The notes under the pieces: model-generated
Seen by the model: the letters and a program-made list of their open reading frames with translations, nothing else
Database searches by the model: none
What the model was told of the DNA's origin: nothing
Shown: one piece after another, positions 36,000-42,274 of the stretch
Position numbering within the stretch: the stretch's first letter is position 1
Layout of the letters: each line of letters begins with the position of its first letter
Made by a program: the position numbers and the translations under genes
NCBI RefSeq assembly: GCF_002113375.1
Contig: NZ_NEHO01000001.1
Coordinates: forward strand, 280,950-344,949
Length of the DNA stretch: 64,000 nt
From: Pseudomonas sp. R37(2017)
Lineage (GTDB): Bacteria; Pseudomonadota; Gammaproteobacteria; Pseudomonadales; Pseudomonadaceae
Reading direction: 5' to 3'

Positions 36000-36734
36000 T
36001 CACTTGACTGGAAGGTAGGTAATGTCGGCCAGGCTGCTGGGCGTGAACCCCACCAGCTCGCGGATTTCCCTGGAAAAATGCGAAGAAGAGGCAAAACCGA
36101 ACTCCAGAGCCACATCCGTCAGGGAGCTGTCCTGCAGACTCATGTTCAACAGCGCCTGGGCGGTGCGCCAGCCACGCAAGACAGGCTTGGCCGCCGTGCC
36201 CAGCGCCTGTTGGCACAGTCGACGAAAATGCGACACGGAAACGCCATAACGCTGCGCCAGGGTGCTCAGCTTTTCGCTGTGAGTGCCCTGTTCCAGCAGA
36301 AAGCGCACAAGTCCGTAACTCTCGGTATGACGCAGCACGCAGGCAAAGGCTTGATAAGCCATGCCACCGCTCATGGCCTGTTCGATGTACCAGCGCGCAA
36401 GCGCCCTCTCGCACTGAACGGTTTGCTGCGCCACCGGCAATGCCACCCAGGGTGCCTGGCTGAGTCGTTGATCGTTCAGCGCGCTCCCCTGATCGATGAA
36501 CACTTGCAGTTTCACCAGTGCTGCTTGCGCAATTGGCGAAGCCTGCGCGCTGCCGCGCACCTCACATACTTCGCTCATGGCAATCAGCCCTTCCCAGCCA
36601 ACCGGCAGGCAGCAGGCCGACGCGCTCTGCACCGACGCCAGATGCAGGGGGGATTGGCTGACGCGCAGATGCAGCACCCGTTCGCTGAAACGTGCATCAG
36701 GGAAACCTGCGGCGGGTAGTGATTCGATGTGCAC
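36000..36734 (-). CDS. invF: AraC-family T3SS activator, InvF type
   Basis: The 244-residue regulator has an AraC/XylS double helix-turn-helix domain at the C-terminus (about residues 140–240, KLSTLAQRYGVSVSHFRRLCQQALG and SSLTDVALEFGFASSSHFSREIRELVGFTPSSL). Gene position at the head of the inv operon is that of invF. With chaperone SicA it should activate the sicA-sip genes. AGGAGG precedes the ATG at 36734. The divergent nasS gene starts 220 bp away, so this is the right border of the T3SS block. Confidence 0.9.
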   Translation of the reverse strand: MHIESLPAAGFPDARFSERVLHLRVSQSPLHLASVQSASACCLPVGWEGLIAMSEVCEVRGSAQASPIAQAALVKLQVFIDQGSALNDQRLSQAPWVALPVAQQTVQCERALARWYIEQAMSGGMAYQAFACVLRHTESYGLVRFLLEQGTHSEKLSTLAQRYGVSVSHFRRLCQQALGTAAKPVLRGWRTAQALLNMSLQDSSLTDVALEFGFASSSHFSREIRELVGFTPSSLADITYLPVK

Positions 36735-36824
36735 TCCAACCTCCTATACGGCCTGACGATCAAGGGTCGGCAGGATGAAAGAGCGCGCGCGTCGAATCCT
36801 GATGTAAAACTGATGAACCCGGGA

Positions 36825-36840
36825 TGGCATATGCCTTGCA
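36825..36840 (+). promoter_or_regulatory. Sigma-54 promoter of nasST
   Basis: TGGCAT-ATGCC-TTGCA matches the RpoN consensus with GG (36826–36827) and GC (36838–36839) separated by exactly 10 bp. Transcription would start near 36850, about 105 nt before the nasS ATG. RpoN/NtrC control is usual for nitrate assimilation in pseudomonads. Confidence 0.7.
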
Positions 36841-36859
36841 CCACTCCAGGCACCAGCAC

Positions 36860-36938
36860 CATGCCAACGACGGAATGTGTGCACAGACAATGGCGTCGTC
36901 CCTGGCCGGCATGCACGGACCGGGGACGACGTTTCTTT
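36860..36938 (+). promoter_or_regulatory. NasT (ANTAR)-type antiterminator leader of nasST
   Basis: The first hairpin has loop AACGAC (36866–36871) with arms CATGCC/GGAATG and one mismatch. The second has loop AATGGC (36889–36894) with arms GAC/GTC. A terminator follows, arms GTCGTCCC (36895–36902) and GGGACGAC (36923–36930), then GTTTCTTT. Its 5' arm overlaps the second hairpin, so the two structures exclude each other. This is the weakest of three such leaders in the window, but the loops obey the A-N-N-G-N-N rule. Confidence 0.55.
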
Positions 36939-36954
36939 GCAAGGTGAATGCGCG

Positions 36955-38166
36955 ATGAACGAACCGTCAGCCGGCCCTCTGGCCTGGGTCAATGGCAGCG
37001 ATGCCCCGGAAAAGACCGAAATCAATCTCGGTTTCATGGCCTTGAGCGACTGCGCCTCGGTGGTGGTCGCCGCCACCCAGGGCTTCGCCCAACCCTACGG
37101 CCTGACCCTGAACCTCAAGCGCCAACAGTCCTGGGCCAATCTGCGGGACAAACTGGTCAGCGGCGAACTGGATGCCGCCCACAGCCTCTATGGTCTGATT
37201 TACGCGGTTCACCTGGGTATCGGAGGCGTGGCCGCGACCGACATGGCCGTGTTGATGGGTCTGAATCAGAACGGCCAGAGCATCAACCTGTCCCGCGGCT
37301 TGCAAGCACGAGGGGTGACCAGTCCTGAGGCATTGGATCGGCACGTGCACCAAACTCGCCCAAAACTCACCTTCGCTCAGACTTTTCCAACCGGCACCCA
37401 TGCCATGTGGCTGTATTACTGGCTCGCCGCCCAGGGCATCCACCCGCTAAGGGACGTCGACAGCGTGGTGGTGCCGCCACCGCAAATGGTCGCGCACCTG
37501 CAAGCCGGACGTATCGACGGGTTCTGCGTCGGCGAACCCTGGTCCGCCAGCGCCGTGCGGCAGGAGCTGGGGTTTACCCTGGCCACGACCCAGACCCTCT
37601 GGCCCGACCATCCGGAAAAGGTCCTCGGCTGCACCCGTGCGTTCGTCGAGCAATACCCCAATACCGCCCGGGCATTGGTGATGGCGATTCTGGAGGCCAG
37701 TCGCTTCATCGAAGAAAACACCGAGAATCGACGCAGCACTGCACAATTGCTCAGTGCCGAGCAGTACCTTGACGCACCACTGGACTGCATCGAACCGCGC
37801 CTGCTGGGCGAGTATGTCGACGGCCTTGGCCATAACTGGCAAGACCCTCACGCGCTGCGTTTGCACGGGAATGGCGAGGTCAACCTGCCGTACCTGTCCG
37901 ACGGCATGTGGTTCATGACCCAGTTCCGCCGCTGGGGTCTGTTGCGCGAGGACCCTGACTATTTCGCGGTGGCCCGTCAGGTGCAGCAACTGGACCTCTA
38001 CCGTGAGGCTGCCGGTGCCGTCGGGGTCACTTGGCCAGCCGAGGACATGCGCAGCAGCCAGTTGATCGACGGCAAAATCTGGGACGGCTCGGACCCGGCC
38101 GGTTATGCCCGCAGCTTCAAACTGCACGCCATGAGCGACAGCTCGCACCGATCCGCCAGCCGCTGA
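36955..38166 (+). CDS. nasS: Nitrate sensor NasS (NrtA-like periplasmic-binding fold)
   Basis: The 403-residue protein resembles nitrate-binding protein NrtA but lacks a signal peptide, so it is cytoplasmic, as NasS proteins are. Typical segments are INLGFMALSDCASVVVAATQGFAQPYGL and TFPTGTHAMWLYYWLAAQGI. NasS binds nitrate or nitrite; without ligand it holds NasT inactive. AAGGTGA lies upstream of 36955. It is followed by nasT after 15 bp, and its leader carries a NasT-type attenuator. Confidence 0.9.
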   Translation: MNEPSAGPLAWVNGSDAPEKTEINLGFMALSDCASVVVAATQGFAQPYGLTLNLKRQQSWANLRDKLVSGELDAAHSLYGLIYAVHLGIGGVAATDMAVLMGLNQNGQSINLSRGLQARGVTSPEALDRHVHQTRPKLTFAQTFPTGTHAMWLYYWLAAQGIHPLRDVDSVVVPPPQMVAHLQAGRIDGFCVGEPWSASAVRQELGFTLATTQTLWPDHPEKVLGCTRAFVEQYPNTARALVMAILEASRFIEENTENRRSTAQLLSAEQYLDAPLDCIEPRLLGEYVDGLGHNWQDPHALRLHGNGEVNLPYLSDGMWFMTQFRRWGLLREDPDYFAVARQVQQLDLYREAAGAVGVTWPAEDMRSSQLIDGKIWDGSDPAGYARSFKLHAMSDSSHRSASR

Positions 38167-38181
38167 CAGGAGACCACGGAC

Positions 38182-38757
38182 ATGCTGCGTATCCTGCTGA
38201 TCAACGACACCGCTAAAAAAGTCGGACGCCTGAAGGCCGCCCTCAGCGAGGCCGGATTCGAAGTGATCGATGAGTCCGGCCTGACCATCGACTTGCCCGA
38301 ACGCGTCGAAACGGTGCGTCCGGATGTGATTCTGATCGATACCGAGTCACCGGGCCGCGATGTCATGGAACAAGTGGTGCTGGTGACTCGCGACCAGCCA
38401 CGGCCGATCGTGATGTTTACCGACGAACACGACCCCGATGTGATGCGCCAGGCGATCAAGTCGGGGGTCAGTGCCTACATCGTCGAAGGCATTCACGCAC
38501 AACGCCTGCAGCCGATTCTCGACGTGGCCATGGCGCGCTTCGAAAGCGACCAGGCCTTGCGCGCCCAGTTGCATGCCCGCGACCAGCAATTGGCCGAGCG
38601 CAAGCGCATCGAACTGGCCAAAGGGCTGCTGATGAAAATGAAGGACTGCAATGAGGAAGAGGCCTACACCCTGATGCGCCGCCAGGCGATGAGCCGCCAG
38701 CAGAAACTGATCCAAGTGGCGGAGCAGATTATTGCCATGAGTGAGTTGCTCGGCTGA
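38182..38757 (+). CDS. nasT: ANTAR-domain antiterminator NasT
   Basis: This 191-residue response-regulator-like protein has a receiver domain (1–120, MLRILLINDTAKKVGRLKAAL…DVILIDTE) and a C-terminal ANTAR RNA-binding domain (about 130–188, ERKRIELAKGLLMKMKDCNEEEAYTLMRRQAMSRQQKL). NasT binds paired hexaloop hairpins in leader RNAs and prevents termination when nitrate releases it from NasS. AGGAG precedes the ATG. Three candidate RNA targets lie in this window. Confidence 0.93.
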   Translation: MLRILLINDTAKKVGRLKAALSEAGFEVIDESGLTIDLPERVETVRPDVILIDTESPGRDVMEQVVLVTRDQPRPIVMFTDEHDPDVMRQAIKSGVSAYIVEGIHAQRLQPILDVAMARFESDQALRAQLHARDQQLAERKRIELAKGLLMKMKDCNEEEAYTLMRRQAMSRQQKLIQVAEQIIAMSELLG

Positions 38758-38784
38758 AACCCCAGTGGCGTCTGCCTGGACGCC

Positions 38785-38860
38785 TTCGCGAGCAGGCTCG
38801 CTCCCACATTGGATTTGTGTTCGACGCCATTCCCTTGTGGGAGCGAGCCTGCTCGCGAAT
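38785..38860. repeat. REP palindrome pair (opposite polarity)
   Basis: Here the cores face tail to tail: one ends GCTCGCTCCCACA at 38808 and the inverse starts TGTGGGAGCGAGCC at 38836. The pair lies between nasT and the narK promoter. It is the first REP to the right of the T3SS block. Confidence 0.85.
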
Positions 38861-38882
38861 GGCGGCGACTCGATTTTGAGTG

Positions 38883-38900
38883 TTGGCACAAATCTCGCTA
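38883..38900 (+). promoter_or_regulatory. Sigma-54 promoter of narK
   Basis: TTGGCAC then AAATCTCGCT: GG at 38885–38886 and GC at 38897–38898 are separated by exactly 10 bp. The -24 element is a perfect match and the -12 element a partial one. The start would be near 38909, just before the two ANTAR-type hairpins. Confidence 0.7.
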
Positions 38901-38913
38901 AGCAATCACCACA

Positions 38914-39003
38914 GGTAACCAACGGCGGTTGCCCCACCTACGACAAAGACGTCGCTCACCTCATTCGCCCCTGGCGAATAGGGTAGCGGCGTCTGTTCGT
39001 TTT
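38914..39003 (+). promoter_or_regulatory. NasT (ANTAR)-type antiterminator leader of narK
   Basis: Hairpin P1 has stem GGTAACC/GGTTGCC and hexaloop AACGGC (38921–38926). Hairpin P2 has stem CGAC/GTCG and hexaloop AAAGAC (38945–38950). A long terminator stem starts with GACGTCGCT (38948–38956) pairing AGCGGCGTC (38985–38993), encloses hairpin ATTCGCC/GGCGAAT, and is followed by TGTTCGTTTT. The terminator arm includes the P2 loop and 3' arm, so P2 and the terminator exclude each other. The rest of 38758–39097 holds no gene. Confidence 0.75.
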
Positions 39004-39097
39004 GGCCCCACAGCACGGGGCCGGTGGTGCGGCCGTAACGGCGCCCCACCTGCAAGCTCATGACTCCTTCCGAGACTCTTCACAGCTGAGGTGCGCG

Positions 39098-40309
39098 ATG
39101 AATTCAAGCTTCTGGAAATCCGGCCATACCCCCACATTGTTCGCGGCCTTCCTCTATTTCGACCTGAGCTTCATGGTCTGGTACCTGCTCGGCCCCCTGG
39201 CGGTGCAGATCGCCGCCGACCTGCACCTGACGACGCAGCAACGCGGCCTGGTAGTCGCCACGCCGATTCTCGCCGGGGCGGTCTTGCGTTTCGTCATGGG
39301 GATGCTGGCTGATCGGCTGTCGCCCAAAACCGCTGGCCTGATCGGTCAGGTCATCGTGATCTGCGCCCTGTTCGGCGCCTGGAAACTCGGTATCCACAGC
39401 TACGAGCAAGCATTGCTGCTGGGGCTGTTCCTCGGCATGGCCGGCGCTTCTTTCGCCGTCGCCCTGCCCCTGGCCTCGCAGTGGTATCCGCCGCAGCATC
39501 AAGGCAAGGCCATGGGCATCGCCGGCGCAGGGAACTCGGGAACGGTGTTCGCCGCCTTGATCGCCCCGCTGTTGGCGGCGGCGTTTGGCTGGAGCAACGT
39601 ATTCGGGTTTGCCCTGATTCCGCTGATCGTGGCCCTGATCGTCTTCGCCTGTCTGGCCAAAAACGCTCCCGAACGGCCAAAAGCCAAATCCATGGCTGAC
39701 TACTTCAAGGCCCTGGGCGATCGTGACAGCTGGTGGTTCATGTTTTTCTACAGCGTGACGTTCGGCGGCTTCATCGGCCTGGCCAGCGCCCTGCCCGGCT
39801 ACTTCAACGACCAGTACGGCCTGAGCCCGGTCACTGCAGGCTACTACACCGCCGCCTGTGTGTTCGGTGGCAGCCTGATGCGCCCCCTGGGCGGTGCGCT
39901 GGCCGACCGTTTCGGCGGCATTCGAACATTGCTGGCGATGTACACCGTCGCGGCGATCTGCATTACCACGGTCGGTTTCAACCTACCTAATTCCTACGCC
40001 GCCCTCGTACTTTTCGTCTGCACTATGCTCGGTCTGGGTGCAGGCAATGGTGCGGTATTCCAGTTGGTGCCGCAGCGTTTTCGCCGTGAAATCGGCGTGA
40101 TGACCGGCCTGATCGGCATGGCCGGCGGCATTGGCGGGTTTGCCCTCGCAGCCGGCATGGGCGCGATCAAACAAAGCACCGGCAGCTATCAACTGGCGCT
40201 GTGGTTGTTCGCCAGCCTTGGCGTACTGGCCTGGTTCGGTCTGCACGGTGTGAAACGGCGCTGGAGAACCACCTGGGGTTCGGCCGCCGTGACGGCTGCG
40301 CGGGTCTGA
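39098..40309 (+). CDS. narK: NarK/NasA-type MFS nitrate/nitrite transporter
   Basis: This 403-residue protein with about 12 membrane helices belongs to the nitrate/nitrite porter family. The nitrate signature is seen in helix 5 (SFAVALPLASQWYPPQHQGKAMGIAGAGNSG), with a second copy-like motif later (LGLGAGNGAVFQLVPQRFRREIG). It should import nitrate for assimilation, given the neighbouring nas/nir genes. GAGGTG lies before the ATG at 39098. The kinase fusion follows after 7 bp. Confidence 0.92.
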   Translation: MNSSFWKSGHTPTLFAAFLYFDLSFMVWYLLGPLAVQIAADLHLTTQQRGLVVATPILAGAVLRFVMGMLADRLSPKTAGLIGQVIVICALFGAWKLGIHSYEQALLLGLFLGMAGASFAVALPLASQWYPPQHQGKAMGIAGAGNSGTVFAALIAPLLAAAFGWSNVFGFALIPLIVALIVFACLAKNAPERPKAKSMADYFKALGDRDSWWFMFFYSVTFGGFIGLASALPGYFNDQYGLSPVTAGYYTAACVFGGSLMRPLGGALADRFGGIRTLLAMYTVAAICITTVGFNLPNSYAALVLFVCTMLGLGAGNGAVFQLVPQRFRREIGVMTGLIGMAGGIGGFALAAGMGAIKQSTGSYQLALWLFASLGVLAWFGLHGVKRRWRTTWGSAAVTAARV

Positions 40310-40316
40310 CGCCTCG

Positions 40317-41984
40317 ATGAGCCTGCAACTGAGTTTCGCCGAAGCCAGCGCCATCGGTCCGCGCGAGGAAAACCAGGATGCCCTGCGCCTGGTCACGCCA
40401 GGCCCGGCGCTGGCGGCGAGCAAAGGCTACCTGTTCGCCATCGCCGACGGGGTCAGCCAGTGCGCCGATGGCGGCCTGGCTGCCCGCTCGACGTTGCAGG
40501 CCCTGGCGCTGGATTACTACGCCACGCCGGAAACCTGGGGCGTGGCACAGGCACTCGATCGTCTGCTGCTGGCGCAGAACCGCTGGCTGCAGGCCAATGG
40601 CGGCGGACAACCGCTGCTGACCACCCTCAGTGCGCTGGTCCTGCGCGGCCGGCGCTTTACCCTGGCCCACGTCGGCGATTGTCGGGTGTATCGCTGGCAC
40701 GCCGATCGACTGCAGCGAATCAGCGAAGATCACGTCTGGGACCAACCGGGCATGCAGCATGTCCTGAAACGGGCACTGGGCCTCGATCAACATCTGGTGC
40801 TGGATTTTCTCGATGGAGAGTTGCGCCCCGATGAATGCTTCGTCCTGCTCAGCGACGGCGTTTGGGCGGTCCTGGGCGATACCGCCATTGCCGCGATCCT
40901 GCGTGATCAACCGGACTTGCACAGCGCCGCGCAAACCCTGGTCAATGCCGCGCACCTGGCGGGCAGTCAGGACAACGCCAGCGCCTTGCTGGTACGGGTT
41001 GACGCCCTGGGTGAAGCGAGCATTGGCGATGCACTGATTCACTTGCAGCAATGGCCACTACCGCCCGCCCTGAAACCCGGCCAGGCATTCGAAGGCTGGC
41101 AGGTCGAAGGGATCGTTGCGCAAAGTCAGCAATCACTGCTGTATCGCGTGCGCGACAGTCAGCAACAACCCTGGTTGCTGAAAACCCTGCCGGGGCGCCT
41201 GCACGACGACCACCAGGCCGGGCAAGCGTTACTGTCGGAAGAATGGTTTCTCAAACGCGTGGCCGGTCGGCATTTCCCTGAAGTCCATGCCGCCAGTCAG
41301 CGTCAGCATTTGTACTACGTGATGCGCGAATATCCGGGCACTACCCTGGCGCAACAGCATGAACAAGGCGGCCCCTTGCCGCTGCCCCAGTGGCAAGACA
41401 TCGCCGAGCGCTTGCTGCGGGCGGTCGGCCTGTTGCATCGCCGGCAGATTCTGCATCGCGACATCAAACCGGAAAACCTGTTGCTGGGGGACGATGGCGA
41501 GTTGCGCCTGCTGGACTTCGGCCTCGCCTACTGCCCCGGCCTCTCGCAAGACCTGCCCTGGGCACTGCCGGGTACACCCAGCTACATCGCACCCGAAGCC
41601 TTTCGTGGCGACATGCCGACACCACGGCAGGACTTGTACGCCGTCGGTGTAACCCTGTATTTCCTCCTCACCGGGCACTATCCCTATGGCGAAATCGAAG
41701 CGTTCCAGCGCCCCAGGTTTGGTCTACCGGTCAACGCCAGCCGCTACCGGCCCGACCTGCCGGACTGGATCGCCCACAGCCTGGAGCGCGCGGTGGCGGC
41801 AGCCCCCGAACAACGCTTCGAAACGGCTGAAGAATGGCTGCTACTGATCGAACAGGGCGAACGGCGCAGTTTGAGTGTACGCCCCAAGCCGTTGCTGGAA
41901 CGCGAGCCGCTGAAAGTCTGGCGGACCCTGGCGCTGGTATCGCTGCTGCTCAACCTTGTGTTGCTGGTGGTTGCGCTCCATTAG
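40317..41984 (+). CDS. Fused PP2C phosphatase – Ser/Thr protein kinase
   Basis: The 555-residue protein has an N-terminal PP2C phosphatase (about 1–235; metal-site motifs ENQDA, IADGV, HVGDCRVYR, LSDGV, DNAS). A Hanks-type kinase follows (about 255–520; catalytic HRDIKPEN with Asp382, DFG at 400–402, and the activation-segment end GTPSYIAPE). A C-terminal membrane anchor spans about 532–553 (LALVSLLLNLVLLVVAL). It starts 7 bp after the transporter and is probably co-transcribed, so it may regulate nitrate uptake or assimilation; substrates are unknown. Fusions like this occur at the same place in other pseudomonads' nitrate clusters. Confidence 0.9.
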   Translation: MSLQLSFAEASAIGPREENQDALRLVTPGPALAASKGYLFAIADGVSQCADGGLAARSTLQALALDYYATPETWGVAQALDRLLLAQNRWLQANGGGQPLLTTLSALVLRGRRFTLAHVGDCRVYRWHADRLQRISEDHVWDQPGMQHVLKRALGLDQHLVLDFLDGELRPDECFVLLSDGVWAVLGDTAIAAILRDQPDLHSAAQTLVNAAHLAGSQDNASALLVRVDALGEASIGDALIHLQQWPLPPALKPGQAFEGWQVEGIVAQSQQSLLYRVRDSQQQPWLLKTLPGRLHDDHQAGQALLSEEWFLKRVAGRHFPEVHAASQRQHLYYVMREYPGTTLAQQHEQGGPLPLPQWQDIAERLLRAVGLLHRRQILHRDIKPENLLLGDDGELRLLDFGLAYCPGLSQDLPWALPGTPSYIAPEAFRGDMPTPRQDLYAVGVTLYFLLTGHYPYGEIEAFQRPRFGLPVNASRYRPDLPDWIAHSLERAVAAAPEQRFETAEEWLLLIEQGERRSLSVRPKPLLEREPLKVWRTLALVSLLLNLVLLVVALH

Positions 41985-42073
41985 CGGGCAACGCGCTTTG
42001 AATCGGTGCATTCCCTCAGGACTCTGCCCTTGCTGACAGGGTAAAAACCAACAAACAAGGGGGTTTGTGCGAC

Positions 42074-42090
42074 TTGGCACAACCGCTGCA
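42074..42090 (+). promoter_or_regulatory. Sigma-54 promoter of nirBD-nasA-cobA
   Basis: TTGGCAC-AACCGC-TGCA: GG at 42076–42077 and GC at 42088–42089 are exactly 10 bp apart. Transcription would begin near 42101. A GGTGCA half-site at 42005 could be part of an NtrC site, which is uncertain. Confidence 0.7.
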
Positions 42091-42120
42091 TTACCTCTTG
42101 CAACAGACATAAAGCGCGGG

Positions 42121-42205
42121 CTTCAACGTCGAAGGTCGCACTTCCCGAAAAACGGGACCAGGACAAAGGTGTCCTCGCCAGGCAACTGGCGGGACGCCTT
42201 TTTTT
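42121..42205 (+). promoter_or_regulatory. NasT (ANTAR)-type antiterminator leader and attenuator of nirB
   Basis: Hairpin P1 has stem CTTC/GAAG and hexaloop AACGTC (42125–42130). An extra hairpin TCCCG/CGGGA lies at 42143–42157. Hairpin P2 has stem AGGAC/GTCCT and hexaloop AAAGGT (42165–42170). The terminator follows: AAAGGTGTCC (42165–42174) pairs with GGACGCCTTT, with inner stem CGCCAG/CTGGCG, tetraloop GCAA and a T-run to 42205. P2 and the terminator share 42165–42174 and exclude each other. Confidence 0.8.
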
Positions 42206-42274
42206 GTTTGCGCAAAATTCGTCGAGCATGGCCTGAACCCTGATGAGGCAGACCTGAGCTCCCAGGAGAACCTG

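Noticed and set aside
38999..39050. GC-rich hairpin GGCCCC/GGGGCC downstream of the narK attenuator as a second ANTAR hairpin
   Set aside because: Its loop has seven bases (ACAGCAC) and it lies after the terminator; the hairpins at 38914–38954 fit the rule better.
42065..42080. Stem TTGTGC/GCACAA with hexaloop GACTTG near nirB as an ANTAR hairpin
   Set aside because: It overlaps the sigma-54 -24 element, so it is not transcribed, and its loop lacks A at position 1 and G at position 4.
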